NCBI GenBank assembly: GCA_949152475.1
Contig: OX424557.1
Span: 600,001-664,000, forward strand
Reading direction: 5' to 3'
Source of the DNA: Terebella lapidaria
Taxonomy: Eukaryota > Annelida > Polychaeta > Terebellida > Terebellidae
Length of the DNA stretch: 64,000 nucleotides
Each line of letters opens with the position of its first letter. The stretch's first letter is position 1. Positions 13,101-27,000 of the stretch are shown here, piece after piece. The position numbers and the translations under genes are program-made. The notes beneath the pieces are model-generated. The model was not told the DNA's origin and did not search any database. It saw only the letters and a list, made by a program, of their open reading frames with translations.

Positions 13101-16100
13101 CACGTACTTGTAGTGTCACCTTGTGGTACTGATAGTCTACCTGTGTGTTACACGCACTTGTAGTGTCACCTTGTGGTGTGATAGTCTACCTGTGTGTTAC
13201 ACGTACTTGTAGTGTCACTTTGTGGTGTTATAGTCTACCTGTGTGTTACACGTACTTGTAGTGTCACCTTGTGGTGTGATAGTCTACCTGTGTGTTACAC
13301 GTATTTGTGGTGTCACCTTGTGGTGTGATAGTCTACCTGTGTGTTACACGTACTTGTAGTGTCACCTTGTGGTACTGATAGTCTACCTGTGTGTTACACG
13401 CACATGTAGTGTCACTTTGTGGTACTGATAGTCTACCTGTGTGTTACACGTACTTGTAGTGTCACCTTGTGGTACTGATAGTCTGCCTGTGTGTTACACG
13501 TACTTGTAGTGTCACCTTGTGGTGTGATAGTCTACCTGTGTGTTACACGTACTTGTAGTGTCACCTTGTGGTGTGATAGTCTACCTGTGTGTTACACGCA
13601 CATGTAGTGTCACTTTGTGGTACTGATAGTCTACCTGTGTGTTACACGTACTTGTAGTGTCACCTTGTGGTACTGATAGTCTACCTGTGTGTTACACGTA
13701 CTTGTAGTGTCACCTTGTTGTACTGATAGTCTACCTGTGTGTTACACGTACTTGTAGTGTCACTTTGTGGTACTGATAGTCTACCTGTGTGTTACACGTA
13801 CTTGTAGTGTCACCTTGTGGTGTGATAGTCTACCTGTGTGTTACACGTACTTGTAGTGTCACTTTGTGGTGTTATAGTCTACCTGTGTGTTACACGTACT
13901 TGTAGTGTCACCTTGTGGTGTGATAGTCTACCTGTGTGTTACACGTACTTGTAGTGTCACTTTGTGGTACTGATAGTCTATCTGTGTGTTACACGCACTT
14001 GTAGTGTCACCTTGTGGTGCTGATAGTCTACCTGTGTGTTACACGTACTTGTGGTGCCACCTTGTGGTGTGATAGTCTACCTGTGTGTTACACGTACTTG
14101 TAGTGTCACTTTGTGGTGTTATAGTCTACCTGTGTGTTACACGTACTTGTAGTGTCACCTTGTGGTGTGATAGTCTACCTGTGTGTTACATGCACTTGTA
14201 GTGTCACCTTGTGGTACTGATAGTCTACCTGTGTGTTACACGCACATGTAGTGTCACTTTGTGGTACTGATAGTCTACCTGTGTGTTACACGTACTTGTG
14301 GTGCCACCTTGTGGTGTGATAGTCTACCTGTGTGTTACACGTACTTGTGGTGTCACCTTGTGGTACTGATAGTCTACCTGTGTGTTACACGTACTTGTAG
14401 TGTCACCTTGTGGTGTGATAGTCTACCTGTGTGTTACACGTACTTGTAGTGTCACCTTGTTGTACTGATAGTCTACCTGTGTGTTACACGTACTTGTAGT
14501 GTCACTTTGTGGTACTGATAGTCTACCTGTGTGTTACACACACTTGTAGTGTCACCTTGTGGTGTGATAGTCTACCTGTGTGTTACACGCACTTGTAGTG
14601 TCACCTTGTGGTGTGATAGTCTACCTGTGTGTTACACGTACTTGTAGTGTCACTTTGTGGTGTGATACTCTACCTGTGTGTTACACGTACTTGTAGTGTC
14701 ACTTTGTGGTGTTATAGTCTACCTGTGTGTTACACGTACTTGTAGTGTCACCTTGTGGTGTGATAGTCTACCTGTGTGTTACACGTACTTGTAGTGTCAC
14801 CTTGTGGTGCTGATAGTCTACCTGTGTGTTACACGTACTTGTAGTGTCACCTTGTGGTACTGATAGTCTAACTGTGTGTTACACGTACTTGTAGTGTCAC
14901 CTTGTGGTGTGATAGTCTACCTGTGTGTTACACGTACTTGTAGTGTCACCTTGTGGTGTGATAGTCTACCTGTGTGTTACACGTACTTGTAGTGTCACCT
15001 TGTGGTGTGATACTCTACCTGTGTGTTACACGTACTTGTAGTGTCACCTTTTGGTGTGATAGTCTACCTGTGTGTTACACGTACTTGTAGTGTCACTTTG
15101 TGGTGTGATAGTCTACCTGTGTGTTACACGTACTTGTAGTGTCACCTTGTGGTACTGATAGTCTACTTGTGTGTTACACGTACTTGTAGTGTCACTTTGT
15201 GGTGTGATAGTCTACCTGTGTGTTACACGTACTTGTAGTGTCACCTTGTGGTACTGATAGTCTACCTGTGTGTTACACGTACTTGTAGTGTCACTTTGTG
15301 GTACTGATAGTCTACCTGTGTGTTACACGTACTTGTAGTGTCACCTTGTGGTGTGATAGTCTACCTGTGTGTTACACGTACTTGTAGTGTCACCTTGTGG
15401 TGCTGATAGTCTACCTGTGTGTTACACGTACTTGTAGTGTCACCTTGTGGTGTGATAGTCTACCTGTGTGTTACACGTACTTGTAGTGTCACTTTGTGGT
15501 GCTGATAGTCTACCTGTGTGTTACACGTACTTGTAGTGTCACCTTGTGGTGTGATAGTCTACCTGTGTGTTACACGTACTTGTAGTGTCACTTTGTGGTG
15601 TGATAGTCTACCTGTGTGTTACACGTACTTGTAGTGTCACCTTGTGGTACTGATGGTCTACCTGTGTGTTACACGTACTTGTAGTGTCACCTTGTGGTGT
15701 GATAGTCTACCTGTGTGTTACACGTACTTGTAGTGTCACCTTGTGGTGTGATAGTCTACCTGTGTGTTACACGCACTTGTAGTGTCACCTTGTGGTGTGG
15801 TAGTCTACCTGTGTGTTACACGTACTTGTAGTGTCACCTTATGGTGTGATAGTCTACCTGTGTGTTACACGTACTTGTAGTGTCACCTTGTGGTGTGATA
15901 GTCTACCTGTGTGTTACACGTACTTGTAGTGTCACCTTGTGGTGTGATAGTCTACCTGTGTGTTACACGTACTTGTAGTGTCACCTTGTGGTGTGATAGT
16001 CTACCTGTGTGTTACACGCACTTGTAGTGTCACCTTATGGTGTGATAGTCTACCTGTGTGTTACACGTACTTGTAGTGTCACCTTGTGGTGCTGATAGTC

Positions 16101-19100
16101 TACCTGTGTGTTACACGCACTTGTAGTGTCACCTTGTGGTGTGATAGTCTACCTGTGTGTTACACGTACTTGTAATGTCACTTTGTGGTACTGATATTCT
16201 ACCTGTGTGTTACACGTACTTGTAGTGTTACCTTGTGGTGTGATAGTCTACCTGTGTGTTACACGTACTTGTAGTGTCAACTTGTGGTGTGCTAGTCTAC
16301 CTGTGTGTTACACGCACTTGTAGTGTCACCTTGTGGTGTGGTAGTCTACCTGTGTGTTACACGTACTTGTAGTGTCACCTTGTGGTGTGATAGTCTGCCT
16401 GTGTGTTACACGTACTTGTAATGTCACCTTGTGGTGTGGTAGTCTACCTGTGTGCTACACGTACTTGTAGTGTCACTTTGTGGTACTGATAGTCTACCTG
16501 TGTGTTACACGTACTTGTAGTGTCACCTTGTGGTGCTGATAGTCTACCTGTGTGTTACACGTACTTGTAGTGTCACCTTGTGGAGTGATAGTCTACCTGT
16601 GTGTTACACGTACTTGTAGTGTCACCTTGTGGTGTGATAGTCTACCTGTGTGTTACACGTACTTGTAGTGTCACCTTTTGGTGTGATAGTCTACCTGTGT
16701 GTTACACGTACTTGTAGTGTCACCTTGTGGAGTGATAGTCTACCTGTGTGTTACACGTACTTGTAGTCTCACCTTGTGGTGTGATAGTCTACCTGTGTGT
16801 TACACGTACTTGTAGTGTCACTTTGTGGTGCTGATAGTCTACCTGTGTGCTACACGTACTTGTAGTGTCACCTTGTGGTGTGATAGTCTACCCGTGTGTT
16901 ACACGTACTTGTAGTGTCACCTTGTGGTGTGATAGTCTACCTGTGTGTTACACGTACTTGTAGTGTCACCTTGTGGTGTGATAGTCTACCTGTGTGTTAC
17001 ACGTACTTGTAGTGTCACTTTGTGGTGTGATAGTCTACCTGTGTGTTACACGTACTTGTAGTGTCACCTTGTGGTGTGATAGTCTACCTGTGTGTTACAC
17101 GTACTTGTAGTGTCACCTTGTGGTGTGATAGTCTACCTGTGTGTTACACGTACTTGTAGTGTCACTTTGTGGTGTGATAGTCTACCTGTGTGTTACACGT
17201 ACTTGTAGTGTCACCTTGTGGTACTGATAGTCTACCTGTGTGTTACACGTACTTGTAGTGTCACCTTGTGGTACTGATAGTCTACCTGTGTGTTACACGT
17301 ACTTGTAGTGTCACTTTGTGGTACTGATAGTCTACCTGTGTGTTACACGCACTTGTAGTGTCACTTTGTGGTACTGATAGTCTACCTGTGTGTTACACGT
17401 ACTTGTAGTGTCACCTTGTGGTGTGATAGTCTGCCTGTGTGTTACACGTACTTGTAGTGTCACCTTGTGGTACTGATAGTCTACCTGTGTGTTACACGTA
17501 CTTGTAGTGTCACCTTGTGGTGTGATAGTCTACCTGTGTGTTACACGCACTTGTAGTGTCACTTTGTGGTACTGATAGTCTACCTGTGTGTTACACGTAC
17601 TTGTAGTGTCACCTTGTGGTGTGATAGTCTACCTGTGTGTTACACGCACTTGTAGTGTCACTTTGTGGTACTGATAGTCTACCTGTGTGTTACACGTACT
17701 TGTAGTGTCACCTTGTGGTACTGATAGTCTACCTGTGTGTTACACGTACTTGTAGTGTCACCTTGTGGTGTGATAGTCTACCTGTGTGTTACACGTACTT
17801 GTAGTGTCACCTTGTGGTACTGATAGTCTACCTGTGTGTTACACGTACTTGTAGTGTCACCTTGTGGTGTGATAGTCTACCTGTGTGTTACACGTACTTG
17901 TAGTGTCACCTTGTGGTGTGATAGTCTACCTGTGTGTTACACGCACTTGTAGTGTCACTTTGTGGTACTGATAGTCTACCTGTGTGTTACACGTACTTGT
18001 AGTGTCACTTTGTGGTACTGATAGTCTACCTGTGTGTTACACGTACTTGTAGTGTCACTTTGTGGTACTGATAGTCTACCTGTGTGTTACACGTACTTGT
18101 AGTGTCACCTTGTGGTGTGATAGTCTACCTGTGTGTTACACGCACTTGTAGTGTCAGCTTGTGGTACTGATAGTCTACCTGTGTGTTATACGCACTTGTA
18201 GTGTCACTTTGTGGTACTGATAGTCTACCTGTGTGTTACACGTACTTGTAGTGTCACCTTGTGGTGTGATAGTCTGCCTGTGTGTTACACGTACTTGTAG
18301 TGTCACCTTGTGGTACTGATAGTCTACCTGTGTGTTACACGTACTTGTAGTGTCACCTTGTGGTGTGATAGTCTACCTGTGTGTTACGCGCACTTGTAGT
18401 GTCACTTTGTGGTACTGATAGTCTACCTGTGTGTTACACGTACTTGTAGTGTCACCTTGTGGTGTGATAGTCTACCTGTGTGTTACACGTACTTGTAGTG
18501 TCACTTTGTGGTACTGATAGTCTACCTGTGTGTTACACGTACTTGTAGTGTCACCTTGTGGTGTGATAGTCTACCTGTGTGTTACACGCACTTGTAGTGT
18601 CACTTTGTGGTACTGATAGTCTACCTGTGTGTTACACGTACTTGTAGTGTCACCTTGTGGTGTGATAGTCTACCTGTGTGTTACACGTACTTGTAGTGTC
18701 ACCTTGTGGTGTGATAGTCTACCTGTGTGTTACACGTACTTGTAGTGTCACCTTGTGGTGTGATAGTCTACCTGTGTGTTACACGTACTTGTAGTGTCAC
18801 TTTGTGGTACTGATAGTCTACCTGTGTGTTACACGTACTTGTAGTGTCACCTTGTGGTGTGATAGTCTACCTGTGTGTTACACGTACTTGTAGTGTCACC
18901 TTGTGGTGTGATAGTCTGCCTGTGTGTTACACGTACTTGTAGTGTCACCTTGTGGTGTGATAGTCTACCTGTGTGTTACACGCACTTGTAGTGTCACCTT
19001 GTGGTACTGATAGTCTACCTGTGTGTTACACGTACTTGTAGTGTCACCTTGTGGTGTGATAGTCTACCTGTGTGTTACACGTACTTGTAGTGTCACCTTG

Positions 19101-21027
19101 TGGTACTGATAGTCTACCTGTGTGTTACACGTACTTGTAGTGTCACCTTGTGGTGTGATAGTCTACCTGTGTGTTACACGTACTTGTAGTGTCACCTTGT
19201 GGTACTGATAGTCTACCTGTGTGTTACACGTACTTGTAGTGTCACCTTGTGGTGTGATAGTCTACCTGTGTGTTACACGTACTTGTAGTGTCACCTTGTG
19301 GTGTGATAGTCTACCTGTGTGTTACACGCACTTGTAGTGTCACTTTGTGGTACTGATAGTCTACCTGTGTGTTACACGTACTTGTAGTGTCACCTTGTGG
19401 TACTGATAGTCTACCTGTGTGTTACACGCACTTGTAGTGTCACTTTGTGGTACTGATAGTCTACCTGTGTGTTACACGTACTTGTAGTGTCACCTTGTGG
19501 TACTGATAGTCTACCTGTGTGTTACACGTACTTGTAGTGTCACCTTGTGGTACTGATAGTCTACCTGTGTGTTACACGTACTTGTAGTGTCAGCTTGTGG
19601 TGTGATAGTCTACCTGTGTGTTACACGTACTTGTAGTGTCACCTTGTGGTGTGATAGTCTACCTGTGTGTTACACGCACTTGTAGTGTCACTTTGTGGTA
19701 CTGATAGTCTACCTGTGTGTTACACGTACTTGTAGTGTCACCTTGTGGTGTGATAGTCTACCTGTGTGTTACACGTACTTGTAGTGTCACCTTGTGGTAC
19801 TGATAGTCTACCTGTGTGTTACACGTACTTGTAGTGTCACCTTGTGGTGTGATAGTCTACCTGTGTGTTACACGTACTTGTAGTGTCACCTTGTGGTGTG
19901 ATAGTCTACCTGTGTGTTACACGTACTTGTAGTGTCACCTTGTGGTACTGATAGTCTACCTGTGTGTTACACGTACTTGTAGTGTCACTTTGTGGCGTGA
20001 TAGTCTACCTGTGTGTTACACGCACTTGTAGTGTCACTTTGTGGTACTGATAGTCTACCTGTGTGTTACACGTACTTGTAGTGTCACTTTGTGGTACTGA
20101 TAGTCTACCTGTGTGTTACACGTACTTGTAGTGTCACTTTGTGGTACTGATAGTCTACCTGTGTGTTACACGCACTTGTAGTGTCACTTTGTGGTGCTGA
20201 TAGTCTACCTGTGTGTTACACGCACTTGTAGTGTCACCTTGTGGTGTGATAGTCTACCTGTGTGTTACACGCACTTGTAGTGTCACTTTGTGGTACTGAT
20301 AGTCTACCTGTGTGTTACACGTACTTGTAGTGTCACTTTGTGGTACTGATAGTCTACCTGTGTGTTACACGTACTTGTAGTGTCACTTTGTGGAGTGATA
20401 GTCTACCTGTGTGTTACACGTACTTGTAGTGTCACTTTGTGGTGTGATAGTCTACCTGTGTGTTACACGTACTTGTAGTGTCACTTTGTGGTGCTGATAG
20501 TCTACCTGTGTGTTACACGTACTTGTAGTGTCACTTTGTGGTACTGATAGTCTACCTGTGTGTTACACGTACTTGTAGTCTCACCTTGTGGTGTGATAGT
20601 CTACCTGTGTGTTACACGTACTTGTAGTGTCACTTTGTGGTGCTGATAGTCTACCTGTGTGTTACACGTACTTGTAGTGTCACTTTGTGGTACTGATAGT
20701 CTACCTGTGTGTTACACGCACTTGTAGTGTCACCTTGTGGTGTGATAGTCTACCTGTGTGTTACACGTACTTGTAGTGTCACTTTGTGGTGCTGATAGTC
20801 TACCTGTGTGTTACACGTACTTGTAGTGTCACTTTGTGGTACTGATAGTCTACCTGTGTGTTACACGCACTTGTAGTGTCACCTTGTGGTGTGATAGTCT
20901 ACCTGTGTGTTACACACACTTGTAGTGTCACCTTGTGGTGTGATAGTCTACCTGTGTGTTACACGCACTTGTAGTGTCACCTTGTGGTGTGATAGTCTAC
21001 CTGTGTGTTACACACACTTGTAGTGTC

Positions 21028-24000
21028 ACCTTGTGGTGTGATAGTCTACCTGTGTGTTACACGCACTTGTAGTGTCACCTTGTGGTGTGATAGTCTACCT
21101 GTGTGTTACACGTACTTGTAGTGTCACCTTGTGGTGCTGATAGTCTACCTGTGTGATACACGTACTTGTAGTGTCACCTTGTGGTACTGATAGTCTACCT
21201 GTGTGTTACACGCACTTGTAGTGTCACTTTGTGGTACTGATAGTCTACCTGTGTGTTACACGTACTTGTAGTGTCACCTTGTGGTGCTGATAGTCTACCT
21301 GTGTGTTACACGTACTTGTAGTGTCACTTTGTGGAGTGATAGTCTACCTGTGTGTTACACGTACTTGTAGTATCACCTTTTGGTGTGATAGTGTACCTGT
21401 GTGTTACACGTACTTGTAGTGTCACCTTGTGGTGTGATAGTCTACCTGTGTGTTACACGTACTTGTAGTGTCACCTTGTGGTACTGATAGTCTACCTGTG
21501 TGTTACACGTACTTGTAGTGTCACTTTGTGGTGTGATAGTCTACCTGTGTGTTACACGTACTTGTAGTATCACCTTTTGGTGTGATAGTCTACCTGTGTG
21601 TTACACACACTTTTAATGTCACCTTGTGGTGTGATAGTCTACCTGTGTGTTACACGTACTTGTAGTGTCACCTTGTGGTGTGATAGTCTACCTGTGTGTT
21701 ACACGCACTTGTAGTGTCAATTTGTGGTACTGATAGTCTACCTGTGTGTTACACGTACTTGTAGTATCACCTTTTGGTGTGATAGTCTACCTGCGTGATA
21801 CACGCACTTGTAGTGTCACCTTGTGGTGTGATAGTCTACCTGTGTGTTACACGTACTTGTAGTGTCACTTTGTGGTACTGATAGTCTAACTGTGTGTTAC
21901 ACGTACTTGTAGTGTCACCTTGTGGTGTGATAGTCTACCTGTGTGTTACACGTACTTGTAGTGTCACCTTGTGGTGTGATAGTCTACCTGTGTGTTACAC
22001 GTACTTGTAGTGTCACCTTGTGGTGTGATAGTCTACCTGTGTGTTACACGTACTTGTAGTGTCACCTTGTGGTGTGATAGTCTACCTGTGTGTTACACGT
22101 ACTTGTAGTGTCACCTTGTGGTGCTGATAGTCTACCTGTGTGTTACACGTACTTGTAGTGTCACCTTGTGGTACTGATAGTCTACCTGTGTGTTACACGT
22201 ACTTGTAGTGTCACCTTGTTGTACTGATAGTCTACCTGTGTGTTACACGTACTTGTAGTGTCACCTTGTGGTGTGATAGTCTACCTGTGTGTTACACATA
22301 CTTGTAGTGTCACATTGTGGTGTGATAGTCTACCTGTGTGTTACACGTACTTGTAGTGTCACCTTGTGGTACTGATAGTCTACCTGTGTGTTACACGTAC
22401 TTGTAGTGTCACCTTGTTGTACTGATAGTCTACCTGTGTGTTACACGTCCTTGTAGTGTCACCTTGTGGTGTGATAGTCTACCTGTGTGTTACACATACT
22501 TGTAGTGTCACCTTGTGGTGTGATAGTCTACCTGCGTGTTACACGTACTTGTAGTGTCACCTTGTGGTGTGATAGTCTACCTGTGTGTTACACGTATTTG
22601 TAGTGTCACCTTGTGGTACTGATAGTCTACCTGTGTGTTACACGTACTTGTAGTGTCACTTTGTGGTGCTGATAGTCTACCTGTGTGTTACACGTACTTG
22701 TAGTGTCACCTTGTGGTGTGATAGTCTACCTGTGTGTTACACGTACTTGTAGTGTCACCTTGTGGTACTGATAGTCTACCTGTGTGTTACACGTACTTGT
22801 AGTGTCACCTTGTGGTGTGATAGTCTACCTGTGTTTTACACGTACTTGTAGTGTCACCTTGTGGTGTGATAGTCTACCTGTGTGTTACACGTACTTGTAG
22901 TGTCACCTTGTGGTACTGATAGTCTACCTGTGTGTTACACGCACATGTAGTGTCACTTTGTGGTACTGATAGTCTACCTGTGTGTTACACGTACTTGTAG
23001 TGTCACCTTGTGGTGTGATAGTCTACCTGTGTGTTACACGTACTTGTAGTGTCACTTTGTGGTGTGATAGTCTGCCTGTGTGTTACACGTACTTGTAGTA
23101 TCACCTTTTGGTGTGATAGTCTACCTGTGTGTTACACGTACTTGTAGTGTCACCTTGTGGTGTGATAGTCTACCTGTGTGTTACACGTACTTGTAGTGTC
23201 ACTTTGTGGTACTGATAGTCTACCTGTGTGTTACACGCACTTGTAGTGTCACTTTGTGGTGTGATAGTCTACCTGTGTGTTACACGTACTTGTGGTGTCA
23301 CCTTGTGGTGTGATAGTCTACCTGTGTGTTACACGTACTTGTAGTGTCACTTTGTGGTGCTGATATTCTACCTGTGTGTTACACGTACTTGTAGTGTCAC
23401 CTTGTGGTGTGATAGTCTACCTGTGTGTTACACGTACTTGTAGTGTCACCTTGTGGTGCTGATAGTCTACCTGTGTGTTACACGTACTTGTAGTGTCACT
23501 TTGTGGTGCTGATAGTCTACCTGTGTGTTACACGTACTTGTAGTGTCACCTTGTGGTGCTGATAGTCTACCTGTGTGTTACACGTACTTGTAGTGTCACC
23601 TTGTGGTGTGATAGTCTACCTGTGTGTTACACGTACTTGTAGTGTCACCTTGTGGTGCTGATAGTCTACCTGTGTGTTACACGTACTTGTAGTGTCACTT
23701 TGTGGTGTGATAGTCTACCTGTGTGTTACACGTACTTGTAGTGTCACCTTGTGGTGCTGATAGTCTACCTGTGTGTTACACGTACTTGTAGTGTCACCTT
23801 GTGGTGTGATAGTCTGCCTGTGTGTTACACGTACTTGTAGTGTCACCTTGTGGTGCTGATAGTCTACCTGTGTGTTACACGTACTTGTAGTGTCACTTTG
23901 TGGAGTGATAGTCTACCTGTGTGTTACACGTACTTGTAGTGTCACCTTGTGGTGTGATAGTCTACCTGTGTGTTACACGTACTTGTAGTGTCACGTTGTG

Positions 24001-27000
24001 GTGCTGATAGTCTACCTGTGTGTTACACGTACTTGTAGTGTCACCTTGTGGTACTGATAGTCTACCTGTGTGTTACACGTACTTGTGGTGTCACCTTGTG
24101 GTGCTGATAGTCTACCTGTGTGTTACACGTACTTGTAGTGTCACCTTGTGGTGTGATAGTCTACCTGTGTGAACGAGTAAACTCGAGTGAACTCCCATTT
24201 GGTCAGTTCCCGGCAGTCTTTTGTGACGGGCTGATGTCGGCATGACTAACTTGTGCTAAGTCCAGGGTTTAAGTGAGATTTTCTGTGCAAATCTGACTTT
24301 GAAACGATACATAGCATACATTTCATTTTATAGGAATATATATTGTACATGATCAATTTGTTCCTTTTTGTGCAAAAACTTTCGAAGAACGCTGTGAATC
24401 CTAAAAACTATGATCGCCTTCGAAATTAGAATCTTGGAGTAGCAACGACGTGTCAAGCCCCGGCCCTGTACCATAACCTCGGATGTCGCATACTATCTTC
24501 ATAATTTTATTCCTGGCTGTACCTACTTGCTCATATTTTGTGGTACTGATAGTCTACCTGTGTGTTACACGTACTTGTAGTGTCACCTTGTGGTGTGATA
24601 GTCTACCTGTGTGTTACACGTACTTGTAGTGTCACCTTGTGGTGTGATAGTCTACCTGTGTGTTACACGTACTCGTAGTGTCACCTTGTGGTACTGATAG
24701 TCTACCTGTGTGTTACACGTACTTGTAGTGTCACCTTGTGGTGTGATAGTCTACCTGTGTGTTACACGTATTTGTGGTGTCACCTTGTGGTGTGATAGTC
24801 TACCTGTGTGTTACACGTATTTGTGGTGTCACCTTGTGGTGTGATAGTCTACCTGTGTGTTACACGTACTTGTAGTGTCACCTTGTGGTGTGATAGTCTA
24901 CCTGTGTGTTACACGTATTTGTGCTGTCACCTTGTGGTGTGATAGTCTACCCGTGTGTTACACGTACTTGTAGTGTCACCTTGTGGTGTGATAGTCTACC
25001 TGTGTGTTACACGTATTTGTGGTGTCACCTTGTGGTGTGATAGTCTACCTGTGTGTTACACGTACTTGTAGTGTCACCTTGTGGTGTGATAGTCTACCTG
25101 TGTGTTACACGTATTTGTGCTGTCACCTTGTGGTGTGATAGTCTACCCGTGTGTTACACGTACTTGTAGTGTCACTTTGTGGTGTTATAGTCTACCTGTG
25201 TGTTACACGTACTTGTAGTCTCACCTTGTGGCGTGATAGTCTACCTGTGTGTTACACGTACTTGTAGTGTCACCTTGTGGTGCGATAGTCTACCTGTGTG
25301 TTACACGTACTTGTAGTGTCACCTTGTGGTACTGATAGTCTACCTGTGTGTTACACGTACTTGTAGTGTCACTTTGTGGTGCTGATAGTCTACCTGTGTG
25401 TTACACGTACTTGTAGTGTCACCTTGTGGTGTGATAGTCTACCTGTGTGTTACACGTACTTGTAGTGTCACCTTGTGGTACTGATAGTCTACCTGTGTGT
25501 TACACGTACTTGTAGTGTCACCTTGTGGTGTGATAGTCTACCTGTGTGTTACACGCACATGTAGTGTCACTTTGTGGTACTGATAGTCTACCTGTGTGTT
25601 ACACGTACTTGTAGTGTCACCTTGTGGTGTTATAGTCTACCTGTGTGTTACACGTACTTGTAGTGTCACCTTGTGGTGCTGATAGTCTACCTGTGTGTTA
25701 CACGTACTTGTAGTGTCACCTTGTGGTGCTGAGAGTCTACATGTGTGTTACACCTACTTGTAGTGTCACCTTGTGGTACTGATAGTCTACCTGTGTGTTA
25801 CACGTACTTGTGGTGTCACCTTGTGGTACTGATAGTCTAAATGTGTGTTACACGTACTTGTAGTGTCACTTTGTGGTGTGATAGTCTACCTGTGTGTTAC
25901 ACGTACTTGTAGTGTCACCTTGTGGTGTGATAGTCTACCTGTGTGTTACACGTACTTGTAGTGTCACCTTGTGGTGTGATAGTCTACCTGTGTGTTACAC
26001 GTACTTGTAGTGTCACCTTGTGGTGCTGATAGTCTACCTGTGTGTTACACGTACTTGTAGTGTCACCTTGTGGTGTGATAGTCTACCTGTGTGTTACACG
26101 TACTTGTAGTGTCACCTTGTGGTGTGATAGTCTACCTGTGTGTTACACGTACTTGTAGTGTCACCTTGTGGTACTGATAGTCTACCTGTGTGTTACACGT
26201 ACTTGTAGTCTCACCTTGTGGTGTGATAGTCTACCTGTGTGTTACACGTACTTGTAGTGTCACCTTGTGGTGTGATAGTCTACCTGTGTGTTACACGTAC
26301 TTGTAGTGTCACCTTGTGGTGTGATAGTCTACCTGTGTGTTACACGCACTTGTAGTGTCACTTTGTGGTAATGATAGTCTAACTGTGTGTTACACGTACT
26401 TGTAGTGTCACCTTGTGGTTTGATAGTCTACCTGTGTGTTACACGTACTTTTAGTGGCACCTTGTGGTGCTGATATTCTACCTGTGTGTTACACGTACTT
26501 GTAGTGTCACCTTGTGGTGCTGAGAGTCTACATGTGTGTTACACGTACTTGTAGTGTCACCTTGTGGTACTGATAGTCTACCTGTGTGTTACACGTACTT
26601 GTGGTGTCACCTTGTGGTACTGATAGTCTAAATGTGTGTTACACGTACTTGTAGTGTCACTTTGTGGTGTGATAGTCTACCTGTGTGTTACACGTACTTG
26701 TAGTGTCACCTTGTGGTGTGATAGTCTACCTGTGTGTTACACGTACTTGTAGTGTCACCTTGTGGTACTGATAGTCTACCTGTGTGTTACACGTACTTGT
26801 AGTGTCACTTTGTGGTGCTGATAGTCTACCTGTGTGTTACACGTACTTGTAGTGTCACCTTGTGGTACTGATAGTCTACCTGTGTGTTACACGTACTTGT
26901 AGTGTCACCTTGTGGTGTGATAGTCTACCTGTGTGTTACACGTACTTGTAGTGTCACCTTGTGGTGTGATAGTCTATCTGTGTGTTACACGTACTTGTAG